From positions 1,045,026 to 1,056,552 of the forward strand of contig CP070688.1 of the NCBI GenBank assembly GCA_020353135.1: 11,527 nucleotides of DNA, in the 5' to 3' direction. How positions within the stretch are numbered: position 1 is the stretch's first letter; every line of letters starts with the position of its first letter. This DNA is from Chloroflexota bacterium. GTDB lineage: Bacteria > Chloroflexota > Anaerolineae > Promineifilales > Promineifilaceae. Positions 1 to 6,449 of the stretch are shown here, in pieces. The notes beneath the pieces are model-generated. The model had not been told where the DNA came from and ran no database searches. It saw nothing but the letters and a program-made list of their open reading frames with translations. The position numbers were made by a program, and so were the translations under genes.

Positions 1-2
1 AA

Positions 3-1043
3 GTTCCGCCCTTGAAGAGAGCGAATTTGGGTCTTCAAATTCTCTTGCAAAGGGATGATCTGGCCTGCATCTTGGCCAACTTACGGGAATTAGGGGTGGG
101 CTGGGTCAAAGTTCAAGTGTCCTGGAAGATTTACCAGCCCGAGCCGGTTCGCTTAGACGATTCTCGCTTCGAAGAACTGGATCGGCTGGTCGCCGCCGCG
201 GTCGAAAACGATATTAAGGTGCTGCTGGGCGTGGCCAAAGCGCCCGAGTGGAGCCGGCCGACCACCGAACTGGATGGACCACCTGGCGATTACGCGCTGT
301 TTCAGTCGTTCATGTCTAGCCTGGCGACCCGCTACCAGGGCCGGGTAAAAGCCTACGAATTGTGGAATGAAGCGAACTTGCAGCGGGAATGGAATGGCGC
401 GCCTTTGAGCGCCGCTTCTCTTGTCGAACTGATCCGCGCCGGCGCGGCCGGCGTCAGAGCGGCCGACCCAGAGGCGATACTCATCAGCGGCGCGCCGGCC
501 ACGACCGGCATCAACGACGGCGTTGTGGCTATCGACGACCGGATATACCTGGATCAGGTGGTAGCTGCCGGCGTGACTGATGTCGTGGACGCGATTGGCG
601 CCCACCCGTATGGCTGGGCGAACCCCCCGGACAGCAGCGCCTACGCCGGGACGCCGGAAACTTCCAGCCACAACGATCATTCCAGTTTCTACTTCGCCGA
701 TACGCTGGCCGACTACCGCCAGATCCTAGACGGCGCCGGCCATGAGCAGACGCCGATCTGGGTCACCGAATTTGGCTGGGGCAGCTACGATGGCCTGGAG
801 AGCCAGCCGCCGGCGGGTTTGGAATATATGGCTGAAGTGAATGAGGCGCAGCAAGCTATCTACACCCGCCGGGCTTACGAAATAGCCCAGGAACTGCCTG
901 GCATGGGTCCACTTATCTTGTGGAATCTGAACTTCGGCCCGACTTTCGGCTCGGATTACGCCGAATCAGCGTATAGCCTGCTCCGGCCGGATGGGGCGAG
1001 AAGGCCGATTTTTGAGGCGCTGGAAACCGTGCCCAAACAGTGA
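3..1043 (+). CDS. Clan GH-A glycoside hydrolase (cellulase-like), probably 5'-partial
   Basis: This is a (beta/alpha)8-barrel glycoside hydrolase of clan GH-A (GH5/GH39/GH42-like); the family and substrate cannot be fixed from sequence alone. Numbering from the TTG at 12, the acid/base motif is W-N-E with Asn119-Glu120 (strand beta-4). The nucleophile motif WVTEFGWG has Glu253 (strand beta-7). The HPYGW motif around His198 is also typical of substrate-binding loops in these barrels. The opening motif LGVGWVKVQVSW matches barrel strand 1. The frame stays open to the window edge, and the TTG at 12 has no ribosome binding site visible, so the true start, and perhaps a signal peptide or lipoprotein linker, probably lies upstream. 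It is the only + strand gene and converges on glpD with a 21-bp gap, so it is not in that operon. It is most likely a polysaccharide- or glycoside-cleaving enzyme. The function class is well supported; the substrate is unknown. Confidence 0.85.
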   Translation, partial: VPPLKRANLGLQILLQRDDLACILANLRELGVGWVKVQVSWKIYQPEPVRLDDSRFEELDRLVAAAVENDIKVLLGVAKAPEWSRPTTELDGPPGDYALFQSFMSSLATRYQGRVKAYELWNEANLQREWNGAPLSAASLVELIRAGAAGVRAADPEAILISGAPATTGINDGVVAIDDRIYLDQVVAAGVTDVVDAIGAHPYGWANPPDSSAYAGTPETSSHNDHSSFYFADTLADYRQILDGAGHEQTPIWVTEFGWGSYDGLESQPPAGLEYMAEVNEAQQAIYTRRAYEIAQELPGMGPLILWNLNFGPTFGSDYAESAYSLLRPDGARRPIFEALETVPKQ

Positions 1044-1064
1044 TCGGTTCAGCGGCCGGGAAAG

Positions 1065-2714
1065 CTACAGGGCGCTACCTTCCATGACTGGTTGCGTCTG
1101 GCTGAGTTCCGTCTCGCGGCTGGGTGGGCCAGGCGGACCGTAGAAGTCCTGCCATTGGCGTGCATAAGCGGCTAACTCAGCTGACCAGCGCCGGTCGTCC
1201 CAGCCCAACTCGGGTTGGACCACGGCCCGGATCGACGCCATTTGATCGAGTCCGCCACCCGGCAGCAACAGGCCCAGACGCACACGCCGGAGCAGCAAAT
1301 CTCCGAGATGGACCACTCCCTCCATCCGAGCCGCCCAACGTAGTTCGGCCCAGAGGGCCATGTTACCGACGTTTTCGTCGACCGGCGACAGCTCACTCTT
1401 CGCCGCCGTCCCAACCAGTTCCGGCGCTTCTTGACCGTAGCGGCCGGCCAGCCGGCCTTTGAGCGCCGGATCAAGCGAAGACAGAGGTTCGAGATCGACC
1501 GGCGTGTCCAGAGCCTGGGAGTCCCCCAGTCTAGAGTTGCGCCCGCCGGCTTTTCTTACCGCCTTCAAGGCGTCGCGAGCCATAACCCGAAAGGTCGTCA
1601 ACTTGCCGCCGGTGACGGTCAGTAAGCCATCCTCGCTCCAGAGTACGTGTTCTCTTGACTCCTTGGAGGGATTGGCTTTGCCAGTGTCGACCACCGCCCG
1701 AACGCCGGCGAAGGTCGACTGTATATCTCTCTCTTCCAATGCCAAAGCAGGGAAACCGTAATCCACAGCGCTCATCAGGTAATCGACTTCGGCCGAATCA
1801 ATGCCTGGCTCCTTGCTTCCCTTACCCACATGATCGACGTCCGTAGTCCCAAACAAGGTGACGCCTTCCCAGGGTAGGGCGAAGATCGGCCGGCCGTCAG
1901 ACGGATGGGCGAAGCTCACGGCCCGGGCCAGGGGCAGCTTGCCGGCCGGGAAGACCAGGTGGCTGCCGCGCAAACAGCGTAACCGCCTGCGACCACCAAT
2001 TTGGATTCGTAAATTATCGGCCCAGGCGCCTGTGGCGTTGACGACAACCGGCGCCTGGGCTTCGACCGTGCGCCCGCTCCCCAGGTCGGCGACATCCGTT
2101 ATGGTCACGCCGCGTACGCGTCCATCTCTCCGGCGCAGCACTTGTCGGGCGCTGGCGTAGTTGATCGCCTGGCCACCGTCTCGCACGGCCTCGCGAATAA
2201 CCCGCAGTACCAGGCGAGCGTCATCGGTCTGGGCGTCAAAATAACGGTAGCCGCCTACCAGATCGACGGTCCTCAAGCCGGGGGCCAGCGCGGCCAGGCC
2301 CGGCGGATCGTATCGCTTGTGACCCCGGCGCAGCCCCAGGAAATCGTAGACCGCCAGGCCGAGCCCCAGCGCCCAGAGCGGCATCGCGTCGCCCGAAAAA
2401 CCGGCGTATAGAAAACCCAACGGGGTTACCAGTCCCCGGCCCTCGCGCAACAGGCGCTCGCGCTCGTGGACCGAGGATATCGTGGTAGATATCTGGCCAT
2501 TCCGCAGATATCGTAGCCCGCCGTGGACCAGTTTCGACGATCGACTAGACGTGCCGGAAGCGAAATCCCGGGCCTCGATCAGCAGCGCTCGTTGGCCGGC
2601 CCGCACCGCTTCGCGCAATATTCCAGCGCCGGTGATACCCCCGCCAATAATGATGATGTCCCACTCCTGATCCAGGCCGGCCCAGACCCGATCACGCCAT
2701 CCTCGTTGCCACAT
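1065..2714 (-). CDS. glpD: FAD-dependent glycerol-3-phosphate dehydrogenase
   Basis: This is the respiratory glycerol-3-phosphate dehydrogenase of the GlpA/GlpD family. It oxidises sn-glycerol-3-phosphate to dihydroxyacetone phosphate and passes electrons to the quinone pool from the cytoplasmic face of the membrane. At 549 aa it has the normal family length. The Rossmann FAD motif is at residues 20-31 (IIIIGGGITGAG). The family signature SSRSSKLVHGGLRYL follows at about residues 56-70. The conserved motifs FGTTDVDH and VTGGKLTTFR appear later in the DAO fold. The helical C-terminal domain (DAO_C) includes the stretch ELRWAARMEGVVHLGDLLLRR. The ATG at 2714 has a GAGG ten bases upstream; an ATG at 2721 lies nearer that GAGG but is out of frame. 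It is the last gene of the fadR unit, 31 bp after the alkyl-DHAP-synthase-like gene. Supply of DHAP to that neighbour is the natural functional link, by inference. Confidence 0.95.
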   Translation of the reverse strand: MWQRGWRDRVWAGLDQEWDIIIIGGGITGAGILREAVRAGQRALLIEARDFASGTSSRSSKLVHGGLRYLRNGQISTTISSVHERERLLREGRGLVTPLGFLYAGFSGDAMPLWALGLGLAVYDFLGLRRGHKRYDPPGLAALAPGLRTVDLVGGYRYFDAQTDDARLVLRVIREAVRDGGQAINYASARQVLRRRDGRVRGVTITDVADLGSGRTVEAQAPVVVNATGAWADNLRIQIGGRRRLRCLRGSHLVFPAGKLPLARAVSFAHPSDGRPIFALPWEGVTLFGTTDVDHVGKGSKEPGIDSAEVDYLMSAVDYGFPALALEERDIQSTFAGVRAVVDTGKANPSKESREHVLWSEDGLLTVTGGKLTTFRVMARDALKAVRKAGGRNSRLGDSQALDTPVDLEPLSSLDPALKGRLAGRYGQEAPELVGTAAKSELSPVDENVGNMALWAELRWAARMEGVVHLGDLLLRRVRLGLLLPGGGLDQMASIRAVVQPELGWDDRRWSAELAAYARQWQDFYGPPGPPSRETELSQTQPVMEGSAL

Positions 2715-2745
2715 AGTTCATAGTCCTCAAATCTTGATCCTTGCT

Positions 2746-4350
2746 TCAATCAGAGCCTTCGCTCAGAAGCTTGCCGGGATTCAGAATGCCATCTGGATCC
2801 AAAGAATGTGCTACGGCCTCCATCATCTGCATGCCAAGCTGGCCCTTCTCGGCCGCTAAATAGGGAGCGTGATCGGCGCCGACGCCGTGCTGATGGCTGA
2901 TGGTGCCGCCCTCGGCAACGATGACTTCGGATGCCGTTCGCTTGAGCCGCTGCCAGCGTGACTGCGTCTCGTCAGGATCGGCCGCTCGGCGAAACAGATA
3001 GGTGACGTAAATGCTGGCTCCATCCTCGTAGACATGGGATAAATGGCAGAATACCAGCACCCGCTCGCCGGTATCGGCCAGGCAGTCTCGTAATGCCCAT
3101 TTGATTCTCTCGGCTGCAGTCAAGACCGAAGACCAGCGGACGGCCGTCTCTAAGGTGTCAATGGCGTAGCCTCTTTCCCACAAGGTGTTGCGCAAAAAGG
3201 GCGAGCGGAAACGACTCTTGCGCCACTGTTCACCGATCATACCTCCCGCGGCCAAACCGCCGTGAGCTCGGGTTACCGCCGAGACACGGCGTCGTGTCTG
3301 TCCAGCCTGCCTGCGGTCGCTGGTCACCCCATAGAGCAGCAGGCAGCGTTCAGGGCCGTAGCCAAATAGCCTCAGGCCGCGGTCGGCCCAGGGCAGCAAT
3401 CGATCCTGGCCAGAGAGAGCCAGGGTCGTTTCCGTCTCCTGGGCGTCGCTCAGCCTGAGCATTGACACCGGTGCTCTCGCTTGAGCCAGCGCCCGGACTG
3501 CCGCCGCCCCGGATTCCCAATCGTGGAAGAAACAGGCGTAAAAGCCTTCATGCTCGGGCATCTGCCGGACACGCACGATGGCCCGGGTGATGAAGCCAAG
3601 ACGGCCTTCTGAACCGAGGACCAGATGGCGGAGATCCGGTCCGGCGGCGCTTGCCGGCAGCGGCGGCAGATCGGCCACGCCCAGGGGCGTCTCCAGGCGA
3701 CCGCCGGCGAACAGGTCTTCAATGCGGCCATAATAATAGGATTGTTGACCACTCGAACGGGTGGCGATCCAGCCGCCCAGGGTTGAGTATTCGAATGACT
3801 GCGGAAAATGGCCAAGCGTGAGCCCGTGCGGCCGTAATTGAGCTTCTAGATCAGGCCCAGTCACTCCAGCGCCGAACGTCGCCAACCGGCTGCTTTGGTC
3901 GAGATCCAGCAGGCCGGTCATAGATCGCATATCAACGCTGACGATCGGACCTGAATCGGGCAGTGGATTAATGTGGCCGACGACGCTGGTGCCGCCGCCA
4001 TAAGGAATCAGGCGTAGGTCGCTATGACTGGCGTAGCGAAGCAAGGCCTGTATCTGTTCTTCACTCTCTGGATAGGCGACCGCATCAGGGAAGGTGCCGA
4101 TCCGGCCTGATCGCAACGCTATCCAGTCCGGCAAACTCTGGCCGCGCGCATGGCCTAGCCTTTCCAGCGGATCGCCATTTAGCAGTGGATGAGGACCAAG
4201 ACGGGTGGGGGGCATGCCGGCCACGACCGACTCGAGCGAAGCATCCTCCACTCTCTTGCCATGGCCGATCATTTGGGCCAGGTAATGGGCGGCCGATTCG
4301 GGCAGGGGGTAAGCAACCCCATCGTCACCCCAGCCGTTCCAACGTTTCAT
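2746..4350 (-). CDS. Alkyl-DHAP synthase-like FAD-binding oxidoreductase (AGPS/GlcD superfamily)
   Basis: This 534-aa flavoprotein belongs to the VAO/PCMH family and resembles alkyldihydroxyacetonephosphate synthase, which swaps the acyl chain of acyl-DHAP for a fatty alcohol to form an ether bond. It opens with KRWNGWG, as AGPS proteins do. The FAD diphosphate loop is PYGGGTSVVG at about residues 116-125. A very AGPS-like block follows at 178-211: TLGHFPQSFEYSTLGGW, then TRSSGQQSYYYGRIEDL. Near the C-terminus CHLSHVYEDGASIY (435-448) carries Tyr448, which aligns by spacing with the AGPS active-site tyrosine. The AGPS His-His-His motif is represented by SHQHGVG (His486, Gln487, His488), so the middle His is replaced. 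Start: ATG at 4350 behind a good GGAGAGG. It follows fadR by 24 bp and precedes glpD by 31 bp. True ether-lipid synthesis is plausible but unproven; related bacterial proteins are often annotated as glycolate- or lactate-oxidase-like. The superfamily is secure, the exact reaction is not. Confidence 0.8.
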   Translation of the reverse strand: MKRWNGWGDDGVAYPLPESAAHYLAQMIGHGKRVEDASLESVVAGMPPTRLGPHPLLNGDPLERLGHARGQSLPDWIALRSGRIGTFPDAVAYPESEEQIQALLRYASHSDLRLIPYGGGTSVVGHINPLPDSGPIVSVDMRSMTGLLDLDQSSRLATFGAGVTGPDLEAQLRPHGLTLGHFPQSFEYSTLGGWIATRSSGQQSYYYGRIEDLFAGGRLETPLGVADLPPLPASAAGPDLRHLVLGSEGRLGFITRAIVRVRQMPEHEGFYACFFHDWESGAAAVRALAQARAPVSMLRLSDAQETETTLALSGQDRLLPWADRGLRLFGYGPERCLLLYGVTSDRRQAGQTRRRVSAVTRAHGGLAAGGMIGEQWRKSRFRSPFLRNTLWERGYAIDTLETAVRWSSVLTAAERIKWALRDCLADTGERVLVFCHLSHVYEDGASIYVTYLFRRAADPDETQSRWQRLKRTASEVIVAEGGTISHQHGVGADHAPYLAAEKGQLGMQMMEAVAHSLDPDGILNPGKLLSEGSD

Positions 4351-4374
4351 AGCCGACCTCTCCGACTAAACACT

Positions 4375-5133
4375 TTATCGACCGGCATCCGCGCCCAACT
4401 CATCAAACATGTTCAACCTGGACTCCAATTCGGAGAATGGTTGCCCGCCGGCCGCTTTCAGCCACAGCTCGCAGCTGTCGGACATTACCTGCCGGGTTAG
4501 TTCCTCGACCAGCATGTACTGTTGGTCAGTCGTCGCCTGTAGTAATTCGCCATAAAACCTGCGCGAATGTATTCTCGCATCGGCCAGTTCAAAGTAGACC
4601 AGGGCCATCTGGCTATAAAGCTGTTTGAAGCCATTCAGGATTAAGGTGAAGATCGGGTTGCCGGACAGGACCGTCAGGCGATGGTGGAGCCGCCAATCGG
4701 CCTGAGCGAAGGATGCCGGTGATTCGTCGACGTTGCCGATCTGCCGTAATAGCGCCTCGACGGGTTGGAGATCGTTTTCAACCGCCAGCCGGAAGTAAGT
4801 AGGCGCCATCAGCAGGCGGATGGTCAGTAGATTAGGCACGAATTCTTCGGGCGCGTGCTCTGGGAATCGGGCTATGCCGCTTAACACACCCAGATTGCCT
4901 TCGCGCCAGAAGTCCTGCACGCGCGTCGGCCGGCCTTGCTGAATGTCGATCCAACCATCGCGGGCCATGCGCTGTAACGCTTCGCGCAGCGTTGGCCTGG
5001 TTACGCCCAATTGCCCGGCCAGCTCCCGTTCCGACGGCAGCGACTGGCCAATGGGGAAGTGGCCGCTGAGAATGGCCGTGATGAGACGAGATTCGGCCAC
5101 TTCGGCCGGTTTGGGTGGCGCTTGCCAATTCAT
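4375..5133 (-). CDS. fadR: FadR-type acyl-CoA-responsive transcriptional regulator (GntR family)
   Basis: This 252-aa regulator resembles E. coli FadR (239 aa) over its full length. FadR represses fatty-acid degradation genes, activates some synthesis genes, and releases DNA on binding long-chain acyl-CoA. The winged helix-turn-helix spans about residues 10-73 (PSERELAGQLGVTRPTLRE, then LQRMARDGWIDIQQGRPT and FW). E. coli DNA-contact residues Arg35, Thr44, Arg45, Thr47, Arg49 and Gly66 are kept as Arg36, Thr45, Arg46, Thr48, Arg50 and Gly67; Thr46 becomes Pro47 and His65 becomes Gln66. The C-terminal region matches the FadR_C helical domain rather than the generic FCD domain: SGNPIFTLILNGFKQLY resembles E. 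coli SGNPIYGLILNGMKGLY, and DSCELW near the end matches ESGEIW, which holds acyl-CoA-pocket residues Ser219 and Trp223. The ATG at 5133 has GAGGA at 5141-5145, seven bases away. It heads a unit with the next two genes and probably controls its own promoter. Confidence 0.92.
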   Translation of the reverse strand: MNWQAPPKPAEVAESRLITAILSGHFPIGQSLPSERELAGQLGVTRPTLREALQRMARDGWIDIQQGRPTRVQDFWREGNLGVLSGIARFPEHAPEEFVPNLLTIRLLMAPTYFRLAVENDLQPVEALLRQIGNVDESPASFAQADWRLHHRLTVLSGNPIFTLILNGFKQLYSQMALVYFELADARIHSRRFYGELLQATTDQQYMLVEELTRQVMSDSCELWLKAAGGQPFSELESRLNMFDELGADAGR

Positions 5134-5156
5134 ATCCGTATCCTCATTTGCAGCGA

Positions 5157-5182
5157 CAACTGGTAAGAGGTCTGACCAGTTG
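5157..5182. repeat. Inverted repeat CAACTGGT / ACCAGTTG around the FadR site
   Basis: A perfect 8-bp inverted repeat has arms at 5157-5164 (CAACTGGT) and 5175-5182 (ACCAGTTG), separated by 10 bp. The right arm is the strong half of the FadR operator at 5165-5181. The left arm repeats that half-site in the opposite orientation and gives a second, weaker 17-bp match on the + strand at 5158-5174 (11 of 17 against AACTGGTCCGACCTGTT). The spacing is wider than the 3-bp spacer of the E. coli fadB palindrome, so it may be two overlapping sites rather than one. Confidence 0.7.
5165..5181 (-). promoter_or_regulatory. FadR operator in front of fadR
   Basis: On the - strand this reads AACTGGTCAGACCTCTT. 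Compared with the E. coli FadR consensus as I recall it (AGCTGGTCCGAYNTGTT), 14 of 17 positions agree, including the whole CTGGTC...GACCT core. It begins at the predicted transcription start and ends about 31 bases before the fadR ATG, a position that would block RNA polymerase. The gene directly downstream encodes a FadR protein with most DNA-contact residues kept, so autoregulation is the simplest reading. Binding itself is an inference. Confidence 0.75.
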
Positions 5183-5187
5183 CTAAT

Positions 5188-5217
5188 AGTATAGCAGAAT
5201 AAGGGTTCTTTTGTCTA
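5188..5217 (-). promoter_or_regulatory. Sigma-70-type promoter of the fadR operon
   Basis: On the - strand the -35 box is TAGACA (5212-5217, 5 of 6 to TTGACA), followed by an 18-bp spacer and a -10 box TATACT (5188-5193, 5 of 6 to TATAAT). The predicted start is near 5181, giving a leader of about 48 bases with a GAGGA ribosome binding site. It sits in the 106-bp gap after the glycosyltransferase gene, so fadR and the two genes behind it form their own transcription unit. Confidence 0.7.
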
Positions 5218-5239
5218 GAGGCAGTTGAGGGAAATCGAT

Positions 5240-6418
5240 TCAGCCGGCCGCGTAAGCGATCTCGGCGATGTCGGCCAGGCGCTCCCAACTGAAGTTGGCC
5301 TGAATATGGTCGCGGGCGGCGGCGCCAAGCTGTTCGCGCTGGTCCTTGTTTTGTAGCAATTCGATCAGATCGGCCGCCAGTCCGGACACTTCGCCGCTTG
5401 ACCGTAGCAGTCCCGTTGTGCCATGGATGACGTATTCGGGTACCTGGCCCACATTCTCGGCTACCACGGGTAGACCCAGGCCGAGCATATCGGCCAACTT
5501 GACCGGGCACTTGGAACGATTTAGGAGCGTATCATCCATCAGATACAAGCCGACGTCGGCCGCAGCCAGCACATTTGGCAACTCTTTCTCCTCGATCCAG
5601 CCGGCGTTGACGAAGCGATCGGCAAAACCAGAGTGAGCCAATTCATGGACCATGCGCTCGGCGTCGTCTTTAAAGAGGCTGGCACCGACGGTGAGGACCA
5701 TCGAATCCGGCATTTCCGAAAGCACCTGCTGTAAGATCGTTATCAGGCGGCCGGTGTCGAATTCAAACAGACGACTATACAACAGGACGACCGCCCGGCC
5801 CGCCAGGCCCAGTTCGGTTCGTTTCTGATCTGCCCGCCGCGCTTTGCTGGAGATACCGGGCCCGTTGGGCAGATAGTGCACTTTGTGTGGCGGAATACCA
5901 TGGGACCAGGCCAGGCCTTGCAGCGTGCGACTGGCAACGGTCAAGGCCTGGTTATGGCTGAGCCCCCATTGTTCCTGCCAGGCGAAGAGTCGTCTCTGCC
6001 AGAGAGAATAAGCTGCGACCTCGTTCCATCCGCCGGCTCCTTCCCAATCGTCGCTGTCGGTTACGAGGCGTACACGCTGGCGTTGGAAATGCCAGAACCA
6101 CCAGGCGACGAAGCCACTGTAAGCCTTCGGTTTGAAGCAGTGAAGGACATCAGGCGACCACGCGGCCACTTCGCGAATCAGTCGTACGGTCGACATCGGA
6201 GCGCCGCCGCCAAGCGGCGTGTAGCGCACGTTGACGCCTTCTTCCGACCAGCTGCGGTTCGATTCGTCCGGCGTCTGCCACGGGGGCATGAACATTTTGA
6301 CGTCATGACCGCGCCGAACCAGGATGCGAGCAAGGGACAGCGCTCGGCTGCGCATTGTCTTATTGGGGTGAAAGCCAAAGGGCCCGACCATGGCGATTCG
6401 CATGCCGTTTTTTATCAC
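5240..6418 (-). CDS. GT-B glycosyltransferase, GT4-like (group 1)
   Basis: This 392-aa cytoplasmic glycosyltransferase has two Rossmann-like domains. The N-terminal one begins RIAMVGPFGFHPNKTMRSRA, with the usual loop that senses the acceptor and the pattern LARILVRRGHDV. The linker carries LPNGPG, and the C-terminal nucleotide-sugar-binding domain follows with LLYSRLFEF, GWIEEKELPNVLAAADVGLYL and GLGLPVVAENVGQVPEYV. The EX7E motif common in GT4 enzymes is altered: the equivalent positions read Ser302 and Asp310. The start is uncertain. A GTG at 6418 gives the longest frame, with a stop two codons further up. The ATG at 6403 (MRIAMVG) is the more natural-looking N-terminus; neither has a clear ribosome binding site. 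It follows the PBP gene by 31 bp and may be cotranscribed with it. Donor and acceptor cannot be told from sequence; an envelope or exopolysaccharide glycan is likely. Confidence 0.87.
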   Translation of the reverse strand: MIKNGMRIAMVGPFGFHPNKTMRSRALSLARILVRRGHDVKMFMPPWQTPDESNRSWSEEGVNVRYTPLGGGAPMSTVRLIREVAAWSPDVLHCFKPKAYSGFVAWWFWHFQRQRVRLVTDSDDWEGAGGWNEVAAYSLWQRRLFAWQEQWGLSHNQALTVASRTLQGLAWSHGIPPHKVHYLPNGPGISSKARRADQKRTELGLAGRAVVLLYSRLFEFDTGRLITILQQVLSEMPDSMVLTVGASLFKDDAERMVHELAHSGFADRFVNAGWIEEKELPNVLAAADVGLYLMDDTLLNRSKCPVKLADMLGLGLPVVAENVGQVPEYVIHGTTGLLRSSGEVSGLAADLIELLQNKDQREQLGAAARDHIQANFSWERLADIAEIAYAAG

Positions 6419-6449
6419 GAATTACGCCAAACAACGAGATATGGGGGGG

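Noticed and set aside
1044..1080. Possible bidirectional terminator between the converging hydrolase and glpD genes
   Set aside because: Only an imperfect AGCGGCC/GGCGCT pairing with a bulge is present and there is no T-run on either strand.
2476..2512. Three GATATC palindromes within 37 bp
   Set aside because: They fall inside glpD in the conserved RYLRNGQISTTISS coding stretch and are explained by codon choice; no regulatory position.
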